From: Coprinopsis marcescibilis
Lineage: Eukaryota; Basidiomycota; Agaricomycetes; Agaricales; Psathyrellaceae
Direction: 5' to 3'
NCBI GenBank assembly: GCA_004369085.1
Contig: ML210372.1
Location: 1-45,284, forward strand
DNA length: 45,284 nucleotides
The position numbers and the translations under genes were made by a program. The notes under the pieces were generated by a model. It searched no databases, was not told the origin of the DNA, and worked only from the letters and a program-made list of their open reading frames with translations. Position 1 is the stretch's first letter, and the number at the start of each line of letters is the position of its first letter. This document shows, one piece after another, positions 1-11,319 of this stretch.

Positions 1-2072
1 AATATGACCTGCTGTATCACCGCCTTTGAGCTTCCTTTGATGGAAAGGTGACTAAGTTGGACATGCCCCCACGCCCACTTGTGACGTATCTCTGATATGC
101 CATAGGCGACACTTGACAGAACAATGATTTTTACAGACAATAGCGCCTCCATAACAATGGATTGACGTGACAAATACTAACCCGAGTATACCCAAGTTGG
201 AATCTGAAGAGCTTATAAAAGCGAAACGGTTCCCCGGTGATTCTACCCAGAAACACACCGTTATTCCAACTTCGCCCAGCCTTCACAGCGATTTTTTACA
301 TCCACCTCCCTAACCCTAACCAAAAATAAGGCCTGGAATCCGGTCGTCGGTGCCGAAGATAACTTAGGAAGTTCTCAAGTCCTCCGATTGGCTGCAGTAA
401 AGTTTGTGCGATGGTCGCTTCGACAGGACTATGAAGGAGCCGCAAGACTGATTGAATTGACTCGTCTAGTGGCGCCGCCGCACTGGGAACTATATTGTTC
501 GTGCAGCTTCCGAAGATGTTAACAGCAGCACATATGTTCCGGAAGAAGATGGGCTATCATACGAGCTTGCCTGAGATGGAAATGCGGTTAATTCTTTGAA
601 GCAGAAGTACTGTTCGACCAACACATACCGTGAGTAATCCGTTTTACCGATGATCAGAACCCCATTCATTTGCTCCTCATGATGTTCTGGAGTGCGACGA
701 CCGGTTTCTATTCATATCGATCATCCGGGAATCGTGTCGATTGTTTGAATTAGGCCACTTGCAGCTGAGGTGCCTAGGAAAATATCAGACAGTCCGCCGG
801 AATACGAAGCGATGATATGACGTACCTGTCAGACATCGTAGGGGAGTCCTTTTCTTGGGGCCATATCCAACGTTGCCTCCTACATACGCCAAAGGAAGCC
901 CCGAATTTGCGGTTGGGCTGTGAACCGTTTTCGAGGAGTCGGACATTTTCGAGCGTCGAGATTCGATAATGACCGAGGCTGATGTGTTTTGCCGCTGTGG
1001 AAGCCGTCAGAGCGAGGTGGTTGGAGGATGGATATTCTCCGTCCGATGTTGAATGAGAGCCCTCGTGGGCTTGCTATGGACTGCCCCGGCTGGGAGCGCA
1101 CAGCACCAACCGCGTCAGGAACTGAAACGCAGAGTAAGTCAGGGATTGGTCGAAAGTGACCGTGAAATGCTGCACCGTAGTGCGATCATTGGTTACCATT
1201 GATGGTCTACTAGTCGACCTGAATAGGCCGCAATCTTGTTCATGTATAACACAAGTATAGCGCCGCGAGGGGCTTGGGGAGAGCGGGTGAGCATTCCCTG
1301 GGGCGACAGTACTAGCTCGAGTTGAGGGAAGCCCAAGGAGAAGGCCTAAGCAGGACTGAGTAGTAACGACGAACGTGCACGACGATGAATACTAAATAGA
1401 GTTGGGAAAGTGAAGCGGCAGTGCCAACCAACTTGAATTGTCAAGCGCCAGGAAATGCTTTGGCGTTGTTTGGCAAAGGCTTCCAGGTTGGCGGCGGAGT
1501 ATTTGTCTTTGAACGTCTTCCCTTTGTACTGCGATGTAGGCCACGAACACCTCGCATAACCAGTTTGGAGGTATATGAGCCAAATTTAATTGGCTCCCTC
1601 TGACTGAGATAACAATGACGTTAAAATCCCGACCCGAAATTGACATCTATGCTTAGTATTACAATGAGGGTGACCACCAGGTGTCAACAGAGGCTCCTTC
1701 GATACATAAATGACTGTACGACACGTTGACGACGTAATGGTACTAATGTATATCCGAGCTACTGACCAACAGGCTGCTGGTGACATAGAGCCCGGGTCGG
1801 ATCATCATTTTATACTCACCGCATATTGACTAATCACTTTGGAGCTCAGAAAATACGCCTAAGTTGTATTGTGTACCGGGGTTGGCGTTCATGCACACGA
1901 CTGTGACATCACCTCTCTCAGAATGAAAAGAAACGCTTTCAGAACTGTCCGGGTATAAACACTTGAACAGAATATTTATTAAGAACGAGGAAACTGAGAG
2001 CTGCGAGTAGACAGAAATTCGTGACATAGAAAGCATGTAGACGATCCGATCGTTGAACCTCGGACGAGCCGT
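1..2072. other. No convincing gene
   Basis: Nothing on either strand resembles a known family, and the short open frames lack a sensible start, splice context or coding character. The right edge (about 1900-2072) is the 3' flank of the DUF1996-CBM1 gene that ends at 2073. The stretch is either intergenic or decayed sequence. Confidence 0.5.
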
Positions 2073-3481
2073 TTACAAGCACTGAGAGTAGTATTGGTTT
2101 GTGACCTGGCAGGTAAATGGAGTAGCGCATTGCGTCGGGCCAGTGTATCCTTGGCTATAGTTATTGTCAGCGAACGATGCCAGTGTGATGCGTAAGGTCA
2201 GGGGACTTACCCTCCGCATTGACCAAAGCGCGGAACGGTGCCAGTGGGTGGGTTGGGAGTGGAGATGGGGGGCTGAGCTTGGGTGCTGGTGACGGGAACA
2301 GGGACGGGGACGGGGTCGACTTGGCCAGATCCAGGGAGACGAGAGATCCCTGTAGTGCCGTTAATTTGTGGCTTCACCGTTGAGATATGTGCAGATCAAC
2401 TTACATCCATTGCTTCCGATATCCTCATTAACCATGTCCTTGAGGGTACAAGCGTTCATCGCCGCCACGCTCTGAGACTTGAGAGGTCGTCCGTTCTCGC
2501 AGTTTTGGAACATGCAACCAGAGTCCATAGCACGCTGGAGGCTGTCGCTCTTCCAGCCGAAGACGTAGTCGGCGTGCGTTCCGTAGCCACGGTTGTCGTC
2601 ATAGCTCAGGACGAACGGGTTCTGGCCGTTGGAGGGCCACATGTTGTCGAACTGGGTGGTGTCCCAGAGGGTCTCGTACGCGACTTGCGGTACGCGCACA
2701 GGATGGGAGGCGGGGCAGGGACCGCCGTTGTTGAACGCCGGCCCGACGGTGTTGAACATGTGCGACTGGTGGTCGGGAGGATCGAGGGTCTTGCCATCCC
2801 AACACCTAGAGATCATATGTTGGTGAATTGGGATATCCAATAAAAGGTTTCAGAGAACGTACGCTGGGAAGTGGTGGACGGTCATAATGCCAGCACGGCA
2901 TTTTGACGTCGGGAAGACATCGAGCTCTGGGAAACGTGTTCCTTTGTCGGCCAAGCAGACGAACTTGAGGCCGTTGGCGACCTTTCCGTTGGCCGTCGGG
3001 TTGCCGATGACCATGCGGAATCCCTAATATCGACTATCAACAACATATCTTGAAGAACTGGACATCATACACGTACAGGTGGGAACGCAGTTATCTTGAG
3101 GTTGCCGTTGGATTGGAAGTCCTGCTGAGTGTAGTAGATCGTCATTCCCCCATTGATACCGTTCGGGAGAGCGGTGTTCTGCATGATGGGAACACGCTTG
3201 TAGGTACCGTTGGGATGCTTGAAGTACATGGTGGCAGTCCAATAGTTGGAGAAATCTTCGGAGAACGTGCAGGTCGTGCAGGTTCCCTGGTCGCCGATGT
3301 TTCCAGTCATGTTGGGGTGGAAGGCATTACCTCCGACAATCTGGTGAACGTGCGAGGAGGGTGTTCTGCCAGGCTGGACGAGCGGGTCCAAACGCTGGAT
3401 GGTCAGAGTCGAGCATCCGAAACGGAGAGCGGCCTGTGAAGGCACAGCCAGCGCAGCAAGAACGAGGGAAAGCCACTTCAT
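2073..3481 (-). CDS. Secreted DUF1996 protein with C-terminal CBM1 (copy 1)
   Basis: Five exons on the minus strand: 3481-3077, 3023-2863, 2805-2405, 2349-2211 and 2154-2073, giving 395 residues. A signal peptide (about residues 1-17, ending PSQA) precedes a DUF1996 domain. Family landmarks are [11 protein letters not shown] near the start, [53 protein letters not shown] and FVLSYDD. A Pro/Val/Thr-rich linker ([13 protein letters not shown]) leads to a CBM1 with the [15 protein letters not shown] core and YYSQCL end. CBM1 binds crystalline cellulose; DUF1996 has no activity I can assign. The protein should be extracellular and cellulose-attached. Exon lengths match copy 3 exactly (405, 161, 401, 139, 82 nt). 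Part of exons 2-3 is almost identical to copy 3, suggesting gene conversion. The ATG at 3481 lies about 60 bp from a TATA box. Confidence 0.93.
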
Positions 3482-3539
3482 CTCTTGACGATGTAGATAT
3501 CACAGAGAAGCCCGTAGGATCTAGTTCGCTACTAGAGGC

Positions 3540-3609
3540 TATATATACGCTCCAGGCACGTTTTTCTAGGACCCAATCGTCGCTTGAAGTTCGGATTTGT
3601 GAGAAGGGA
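3540..3609 (-). promoter_or_regulatory. Core promoter module of DUF1996-CBM1 copy 1 with TATA box
   Basis: Read on the minus strand, TCCCTTCTC, then CGAACTTCAAGCGAC, then GTATATATAG lie in the same order and spacing as upstream of copies 2 and 3. The TATA box (3540-3548) is about 60 bp before the ATG. Conservation across three paralogues supports a functional core promoter, but shared ancestry alone could also explain it. Confidence 0.6.
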
Positions 3610-3810
3610 CGTCGCACTGGTTAATCTATTATTAACTGTAACTGTCGTCTCATGGGGTCTTGCAAGGACTGCCATACACCGAAAGACTTCAAATAATGCC
3701 TACACAGAATAATTCGGAATATTACATCGAGATCAAGACCTACACTCTTTACACGATGCAACCACTGCGATACGTGGGAAGCAGTGTCGGTGGCAGGTCA
3801 TGGGCGGGCG

Positions 3811-3828
3811 ATTAGCCTCAAATTAGCC
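3811..3828 (-). promoter_or_regulatory. Paired GGCTAAT motif upstream of copy 1
   Basis: On the minus strand GGCTAAT occurs twice, at 3828-3822 and 3817-3811, with start points 11 nt apart and about 330-350 bp before the ATG. The same pair with the same 11-nt spacing sits 350-370 bp before copy 2. It resembles the GGCTAA core bound by XlnR-type Zn2Cys6 regulators in ascomycetes; that this applies in a basidiomycete is only inference. Confidence 0.4.
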
Positions 3829-3829
3829 T

Positions 3830-5100
3830 CTAGGAATCGACCGGTGCCTGTTCCCTGGAACAAGTATTCCCCCGTTGAATTCTGTGGGAGCGAGAAGCGC
3901 CTTTATTGCCATGAAAAGCACATGTAGTGCGTACTGCCTTGACTCCATGCTCCCGTTATAGTGTATATCTCAAAATAGGCTGTTCCACGCGTCTAGAAAT
4001 CCCGCAACCAGACAGGTGACGCCTATTCAACTCAAAAGTCAGAAGGTCGGTACCGAGAGAGGTCGATGTGCATATTTACCTTGGATTATCCTGGGGAGCT
4101 ACGTCGACTAAACGTTTATCCGATCTGGTAGCTAGCTATTCATGTCGACCCACCGTCCGCGGCACTGTTCAGACGGAAAGGCCATGGCGTAAAGATATAC
4201 TCCTGCCAAGTCTGTGAAGCGTTTACGGACTTTTCCATGTCTTCTCCGGTACGTTACTAATTAGCTTCTTATAAGCAGGTTCTTAACGGCTTGGAAGAGG
4301 CACCATCAAAACCCCCGGTCAGACTTTGCTCCTCTCGAGTCTCAACGTTCACCTCCTGTGTACCACCCCTGCCGCAGTTTCAGTCTCATCATTGACTTAC
4401 ACTTAAGGGGCCCGAACCTCGAAGTTCGGCGTAACGCATAGATAAATGTAATCTCGGGAAATTCTGAACATCTCATACCAATGTATTTATACCCATCCTC
4501 AGTCTCTAAAGTCAAGGTGCGCAACGAGGTTCATCCCACGAGATCGCACATCTCTGTGGTAGCTTGTAACTTTGTTTCTATTGAGCTTGAGCCTTGTATG
4601 AAAGGTTTGGTGAAGTCTGTTGAACTCACGACCTTTCGAGTCAGACGACACGATTAAAACTCGATTGGCTTTATATTCGGGTGATGGCCGAAGGTGCCCT
4701 ATTGGGCAACTCATCAGGATTATATATTGCAGGGACAAAGTTGAGAAGAGGGTCGGTTTGGTTACCGTTGTATGTTGGTCGAAAGAGCGCGTATGGTGGG
4801 CCCGCAGCTCACGCCATTTCCCGAATGGAATTCGAATGGGACCGGGAAGTGCGGTGCAAGAGGCTACGATTTATGTCGGTGCGGTCTAACATCGTGACAA
4901 GCGCTGTGGCTTTGTGTGTGTGGGGTGAGGATATCAAGTGAAGAGTCTAAAAAAGGCTCGTGTGGTATACATAGCTCGTGGTCTAACGGCATCATAAACC
5001 GGATCATCGGTAGAGAAAACTCAGAAAAGGTTGGACAGCTCGGGTCATCGCTATACGGTGACCACGCAAGTTCCGTTGCTGAGGCAGCTGAGTTTATAGA
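3830..5100. other. Intergenic, nothing recognised
   Basis: Lies between the promoter of DUF1996-CBM1 copy 1 and the 3' end of the membrane-protein gene at 5101. The short open frames here have no family resemblance or splice structure. I see no RNA gene. Confidence 0.5.
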
Positions 5101-6314
5101 TCATATGTACCCATCGCGTGTTCCGGTGGTGCTTGGCCACTGCGAAGAGTCTTGTCCAGCGGCGAAGACTGGCATGCTGTTTTTGGTCGACAGAACGGTA
5201 TTAGTCGAGTTATCAGACGCGTTGGTAGTGTCTGTCCATGAGCGACCGGTTGTAACACGGAAAATAATCATCTGAGGCGAGAGTGTCTAAGAGGGATCAT
5301 ATGCGTTAGTGTTTACCGAATGGTAGTGGCCAAGGGAAAATACATACAGCGAATAGGAAGTAGAGGGTCGAGAAAAACATGTTGCTAATCTGCCAGTTGG
5401 ATATCTGCGCGGTAGTTTCGCCGAGCGGGATGACGAGTGTGATCGCATACCCAATTCCAAAGACGGCGACCGGTAGGGCTGCTTCGACGAGTATGATGAT
5501 CAAGCGGGAGTAAATTTGGATGTGTTTGGATGGGAGGACTCCGAGCATGCTATTGCGGGCGCGTAGGAGACGGAACGAGAGGAGGGAAGTGATCATGATA
5601 TTCAGGATCACGCTGAGGAATGTGAAAGCGCTGCCGATTATGCGATCCTGTGGAGTCCAGTTCTGAGACGGAGCAGCGATCTGAAGGCCAAGGCCTGTGG
5701 AAGGAGCCTTTAGCATGGTAATCACATGCGAAGATAGCGAACGGACCGATTGTTGAGAGATAGCAGAGTCCTGGGATTACCAGTACGTACCACTGATCTT
5801 TCCAAACGATGTAACATCGATAAAGCTGTGAAATTCGACACAACATGAGTTGCTTGAAGCATTTCACGAGTAGTAATACTCACCAGAAGGCCGTCACTTG
5901 TGAATAACGAAAACATCAGAGAAAAGATACTGAGTATACGGAACCATTCCCGCTCAAACTCCTGTGTGAGGATGTAGAACTCGCGACCCGTTGTGGCTTC
6001 AAATAGAGACCGAAAATTTGTGTACGCATCCATTGCTGCCGTGAGCGAGAACAGTCCGAGAATCACGAAACTGACAATGATGTAAGGAGGCTTTCCCCTG
6101 CGCATCGTCCGTGGCGACTCCAGGTAGCATGCTAATCCGTAGATGCACATGAACAGTTGGATCCCTTGATTAAAAAAAATGTCGATATGGTCAGAATCTT
6201 CAATATCAGGTGTAACAGCTCAGACGTACCGATTCCAAGGATAGTCACAGTCACATTGACAAAAAGCCCACCGGCTGTGACCTTGCCAAAGTGATTGAAG
6301 TCAATGGTGGACAT
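5101..6314 (-). CDS. Multi-pass (7-TM type) fungal membrane protein
   Basis: Five exons on the minus strand: 6314-6230, 6164-5884, 5825-5747, 5694-5348 and 5286-5101, giving 325 residues. All junctions are GT..AG, introns are 52-65 nt, and the frame is continuous through each join. Hydrophobic segments include VNVTVTILGIGIQLFMCIYG, YIIVSFVILGLFSL, FSLMFSLFTSDGLL, YVLVIPGLCYLSTIG, FLSVILNIMITSLLSF, LIIILVEAALPVAVFGIGYA and MFFSTLYFLFATLSP. Landmarks LYRCYIVWKDQW, SFRLLRAR and LSPQMIIFRVTTGRSW belong to a large uncharacterised membrane family of Agaricomycetes. The C-terminal tail is Ser/Thr/Asn-rich and probably cytosolic. The gene at 20518-21817 is a paralogue with the same exon layout. Ligand and function are unknown; it is not recognisably a STE3 pheromone receptor. 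Confidence 0.85.
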
Positions 6315-7291
6315 GTATGTTCAGAATGCGAGAGGTATGGATTATTTTGATCGTGCGCTGGTATATAAAGCCTTCGCTAAAAGTTCCTCGATGGTGGCAA
6401 CCCGCTCTATGTCCAAAGAAGCGCGTTTTCGAAGCAAGGAAGCATTAATCAAAACAAAAGCGGTATGTTCAAAGTATTACTCACGGAAGGAGCGGATCCA
6501 GCCGACACCCCGATATCCCTGGTATGTACTTCAGGAGCGTTTCAAAGTGTCCACCTTGGAGCCATTCGCATTGAGGACGCAGATGGCAAGGTAATTTTGT
6601 CGTGCCCGGATCACTCCATCATGCTTTACATCCGGCATACAAGATCGAAGCTGGGACTTCTTCGTTTCACTAAGTACTTATTAAACTCAAAGGATGGCGA
6701 GTCTGATAGCAGGCTGTGTGCGGGTATCGCGGTCAGTCAGAATAGTTTCAGTACCCCAAGTTGTTTCAACTGTACCTTCTCTGATCCTGCGAATAGGGAG
6801 CTGCCAAATTGTTGGCCTTTGCTATGTCTTGTTCGTCGAACGAGCTTCTGGCCCACAGCATCTGGGGAGTGATCTTTGACTTGATATACATAATCCGTCG
6901 TTTCAAAATTTGACATCTATGATCTCGGCTATCAAGCGTTCGATGGCGTGGCAAATGTAACGTCTCCAGTTTCAAACAGGTACAAACATAGTCCCTCATA
7001 TGATCCGACTCGAAGTAGGTACACAATCATAGTCCTGCTAGTCTGAGTATCAACGAACGGTGCATCCAGGCTACATACCTCCCCTGATGACTCCATAAGC
7101 TCTGAGAAACCCATCGTAATGCCAACCATCACCTACTCTCCCGCAGCAATGCCGTCAACGCCGATGACGAATACTTGGGGTGGACCATATGGACATTGAT
7201 GACAACAGACTATTGGGCGGTGCCAAGCATTTACCTCTTTCTTTCAAACCATCACAACAGCCCGTTTCTTGCAGGCACCACGACTGGAGCG
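6315..7291. other. Divergent intergenic region
   Basis: About 1 kb between two divergently transcribed membrane-protein genes, so it should hold both promoters. The open frames inside it (for example 6465-6872) have no family resemblance. The frame of the plus-strand gene stays open upstream to about 7106 but has only one earlier in-frame ATG (near 7199), so a longer N-terminus or an upstream 5' exon cannot be excluded. Confidence 0.4.
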
Positions 7292-8453
7292 ATGGGCCAA
7301 ACCCCTTCACGGCCCCGACGAACGTTCTACTCTCTTCTCGGCGTTCCTCCGAGAGCAAACTCACCGACTCTTGAAGGGAACTCTCCGGCGTCTGGTTCGC
7401 CGTCTGAACCGGGCTCTCCAGTCTCGCGGTCGCTCAAGTTCGATCCTCACAACCATTTTGTCACCTCGCCTGTGTTCACCAATCCCTTCATCCTCGCTGG
7501 CTTGAGGGTGGTGATAGCGCTCTATACCTTGATAACTCTTATTCTGAGCTTGGAAGACAATGTGACGAGAAGGCCTGGGCGAATGTACGTGCTGCCCGAG
7601 TCTCCGTAGTATTCGTGCTCACCATGGCTGTGCCTCTACAGATCATTCGCCTACTTCACATTTCTGACTTTGGCCGGTATATGTGCTTACATGTTTGCAT
7701 CGGCTGTCCAAACAGGCTTGTACGCCCTGCGTTCGCGAAGGGAGGGAGCAACAGCAGGTTATCCACTCCAACAATCGTGGCCAAGGATATTTCAGGCACT
7801 GCATGTACTGCTTTACAGCTCTATCACTACATTTCGTAAGTGTATGTTTCGATTGGGATCAAATCGATTTTAATTGGTGTGCACCCTTCGTCGCCTAGCA
7901 ATCCTTGTTACCATCTTCTACTGGTCAGTGCTTGATTCCGAAAACTCGTTCGTCGGTTCCAGACGAGGTGCGCAACAAAGGCATGAGATCGCTCTCGAAC
8001 CACACCCTAATGTTCATTGTAGCATGGAATGCCATTTCGGTCCACATCCTCAACGCCGTCTTCGCAGTAGGCGAGATATTCCTCACGAATAGTCCACCAG
8101 TACCCTGGATATCCCTTTCGATTACAACTGTTCTTCTGGGGGCGTACTGCGGTCTGGCATACGTGGCCAAAGCAGCAGCGGACTTTTATCGTGAGGCAAC
8201 TCATTCTCGTTATGAGACGAACGCTAACCGTGCTTTTACAGCATATGAATTCCTTGACCCGACGGATAACAAGTACCTCCCAGCTTATGTCATCGGGCTG
8301 GCTGCAGGGAACGCCATTGTCTTTGTTCTTGTCCATTTCCTCGTGGTTCTACGACAACGCCTTGCAGTCAAATATAAGCGCGTCGCAGTAGCCACCGACG
8401 AAGACGCCAAACAGGTGAAGCGAGATTCCGGGGGAAGTGGATCGTCAGCATGA
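7292..8453 (+). CDS. FAR-17a/AIG1-like integral membrane protein
   Basis: Five exons: 7292-7584, 7642-7835, 7899-7967, 8023-8190 and 8242-8453, giving 311 residues. The start chosen is the ATG of MGQTPSRPRRTFYSLLG, because fungal members begin close to this motif. The next landmark, FDPHNHFVTSPVFTNPFILA, leads into the first membrane segment. Further segments are FAYFTFLTLAGICAYMFASA, FPILVTIFYWSVL, AISVHILNAVFAVGEIFL, ISLSITTVLLGAYCGLAYVA and YVIGLAAGNAIVFVLVHFLV, with YEFLDP before the last. Animal AIG1 and ADTRP are membrane Thr hydrolases of fatty-acid esters of hydroxy fatty acids. The Thr104-Thr107 region and His193 are the candidate counterparts of their catalytic Thr/His, which needs an alignment. 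The tail is Lys/Arg-rich. It diverges from the 7-TM gene at 5101-6314. Confidence 0.8.
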
Positions 8454-9615
8454 AGGACCGGGATGGGCCCTTCTATATCTAACTAATGCGACTCTAGACG
8501 ATTAAGTCGTCCAACCCTTGAACACGCGGTGTCTGTGCAGAGAACTGAACTATACTATTAGTATTGTCGAATCTCGACTTGACAGTGCTTTAAGGAGAGA
8601 TGGCAGGTTGAAATCCGGTAAGCGGAGAATGGGAAAGCAAGGATATCGCCAACGACGCCTCCATTTCTGAATCGGGAGCGATAGAACATTGACTTGCCAT
8701 AAACAACGTCTAGACTCTACGAATCTGGTCAAGGCACCCGCGTATTCAAACGGTAAACCTCCCGAAAGCAGAGCTTAAGCTGTTACTCTGAGAGTATCCC
8801 AGATGTGAATAGCGTGGATTTCTTGAGGTACCGGATTACGACGGGCAGGTCGGACCAAGGCTTGTACATGGCCCCGGAACCATCTATGAGATTGCAGACA
8901 TATAATCCGACCATGATCATATGAATTACATAGCTAGCAGTCAATGCACATTCTTAGTGAATAGCGATAATAATCTGACATTACCTGTCTCACTCTCGAT
9001 ATCAACGAGCGACGTGTCGTAGACCAGCCGCAGCGGAGATGATGACATACCCCTCCCGATTGGAGAGGTCTGTACAGATAGTCTATGTGTGCCTGGCAGA
9101 TGCACTGTGCCTGTACCCTCAAGGGGATGGATATCAACGGCACACTTGTACCTACAATTTACAGCCAAGACCTCAAGAAGTAACCGCTATGATCGCAAGC
9201 ACATGGCTTGACAGTGGTTGTATTAGAGGGATCGTGACTGGTTGAGACGCTGGCTCAATGGTCAAAATGTTTGGATAACCAACTTATAAAGCTGGAAGGC
9301 TACATTTGTGCCTATACAGATCGCAGGATTAAGTACCAAGTAGTAAACGTGCCTCAGCGTATACGGTTACCAGTAACAAGCACCTTTCTCATCATCAATT
9401 CGGATCGTGGAGCTCAGGAACTTCTGGTACCGGATCACCGGGCGCTATCTTGGCCAGTCATGGTCCCTACGCAAACTGACCGTCCACAATGTCACGAGCC
9501 CACACACTGTGGACGCTCTTCTCCGACACCGGGGACTGAATGGGGGTGATTCGCAGATATAAGAACCATCCCTCATCGACCCAATGTCCGCGTGAGCCCC
9601 TCAACTCCCCATACT
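8454..9615. other. Intergenic, promoter of the peroxygenase gene
   Basis: No gene recognised. Near the right end a TATA-like GATATAAG (9556-9563) lies about 55 bp before the peroxygenase ATG, a usual fungal distance. The rest holds only short frames without coding character. Confidence 0.45.
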
Positions 9616-11022
9616 ATGCTCTCCTCAGCTTTCGCAGCTTTCCTCTCCATAGCGCTTGCGGCTTCGCCCATATCGGCGTTCCCTGGCCTTGCTTCCCGCG
9701 ACAGCCTGACTGAGCGTCAGCTCGGCGACGTGTTGGAGAACCTACCAATCCCAAAGCTCATCGTGGATCCGCCACCTGGACCTCTCGTCTTTGAAGGTAC
9801 CAAGCTTGTGAACGACGCCGCACATCCCTGGCGAGAGCTTCGACCTGGCGATATTCGGGGGCCATGTCCTGGACTCAATACGCTGGCAAACCATGGGGTA
9901 AGTCTCGTCTCCAGGAGTACCTCCGCTTTCCATCTGATGTTGCAACAGTACCTTCCAAGGAATGGCATAGCTACTCCAGGCCAGATAATCTATGCTGCTC
10001 AAGAAGGTAAACATTGCCCGTAGACTTGAATTTCGCGCTAACCAACACCATCCAGGGTTTAACATGTGGGGAAAGACGGCGAGATTTATCACATACTCAG
10101 CGATGCTGGTCTCGGGGAATCCAATTACGAACTTGCTAAGTATCGGAGGAAAGACATGGAGGACTGGGCTTGACCCACCTCCTCCCGCGAGAGTGGGAGG
10201 ACTGAGCGATCATGGGCTGTTTGAAGGTACGCATCATGTTTAGTACGCAATCATGAGCTATTCTGACATAGACGCCAGGTGATGCCAGCATGACTCGAAG
10301 TTAGTTTCTTCTTGGTAACTTCACGGTGACTTTGTCTTCTCATCACATTTTCACCAGCCGACCACTCCTTTGGCGGAGACCATGCAGGTTTTAACCAAGC
10401 GCAATTTGATCAGGTAAGGCTCAGAGAAACAAAATGAATATCTGTGGGAAGACTAACGACCGTCGTTGCCTAGTTTGTCGACTTTAGCAACGAGTACGGC
10501 AACGGATTCTACAACCTCACAGTTGCCGGCGAGCTTCGGTACCACCTCATCCAACAAGGTATTGCTACCAACCCATCATTCGAATTCGTAAATGGCCGTT
10601 TCTTCTCCGCATACGGCGAGTCGACCTTCCCTATCAACCACTTTGTGGACGGGCGCAACTACAACGGTCAGCTCTCCATGGCAGCCGCAGAGACGTTCTT
10701 CAAGGACGGAAAGTACCCAGACGACTTTTGGAGGGCACCTGCCCCCATAGGAGCGTTTGGGATTGAAAGAGTGTTCATGGCCCACCCGACCGTTATTCCA
10801 GGAAGGAACGTAGGAGGGGTGAACAACTACGTCTTCGACCCAACTTCGGCCGATTTAATCAAGTTTTGCACGCTCTACAGCAACTTTGTCGACCAAGTTC
10901 TTGGGCTTTACCCAAATCCTCATGGATTGCTTCGTAGAAACTTGATTCTCAACCTCGGGTGGTTTTACAACTCCATCGACGACTCGGGATGCACTGAGAG
11001 GTTCCCTTATGGTCAACTCTAG
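9616..11022 (+). CDS. Unspecific peroxygenase (long-type heme-thiolate peroxidase)
   Basis: Six exons: 9616-9897, 9949-10006, 10056-10226, 10279-10299, 10358-10413 and 10474-11022, giving 378 residues. The start is the ATG of MLSSAFAAFLSIALA, a signal peptide ending near PISA; a probable propeptide follows. Heme ligand: Cys84 in GPCPGLNTLANHG. Glu170-Gly171-Asp172 in EGDASMTR is the metal/heme-propionate motif. Arg238 and Glu245 in GRFFSAYGE keep the 7-residue spacing of the Arg-Glu acid-base pair of Agrocybe aegerita UPO. This PCP-EGD-R-E signature and the length define the long type. Such enzymes use hydrogen peroxide to hydroxylate or epoxidise aromatic, alkyl and lipid substrates outside the cell. 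The C-terminal Cys (SGCTERFPYG) matches the disulphide region of that group. A 21-nt micro-exon (10279-10299) encodes most of the EGDASMTR motif. Nothing looks broken. Confidence 0.95.
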
Positions 11023-11319
11023 TATCGATAAATTTAATTTCAAATTAAAGCTCTGTTCTATTCATAATGTACTTTGGCATTACAGTGAACGATACAAAGC
11101 ATATACAACTAGTAATTGGGGGTATAACAAGATTCCAGACGCCGGTCCAGAACATTAATTGATGCATGGTAACAAGAAAAGACAAGCGTCGAGATACATG
11201 ACTTGGGTGAATAAATGAGTACGTGGTGTGTTGAGATATATAGATAGCGAGAGCATAGTCCAGATGCGGTGTATGTTGATTGAACGTTGAAGATGGAGCA
11301 TAGAGAAGTATAGGGTCCT
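11023..11319. other. Convergent 3' intergenic region
   Basis: About 300 bp between the ends of the converging peroxygenase and SH3-TBC genes. It is AT-rich with AATTAAAG and AATAAATG-like stretches (near 11040 and 11210) that could serve 3'-end formation. No gene is seen. Confidence 0.4.

Noticed and set aside
306..319. CCCTAACCCTAACC resembling telomeric repeats.
   Set aside because: Only about two units; too short to indicate a telomere or interstitial telomeric tract.
2283..2843. A 186-codon plus-strand frame over DUF1996-CBM1 copy 1 and similar frames opposite copies 2 and 3 (for example 24188-25087 minus).
   Set aside because: They are the antisense of well-supported exons and run straight through introns; the sense strand has the family motifs.
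5306..5347. The apparent stop of the first 7-TM gene after FGKH at 5306.
   Set aside because: It is read-through into an intron; splicing 5347-5287 joins to the LSPQMIIFRVTTGRSW exon shared with the paralogue.
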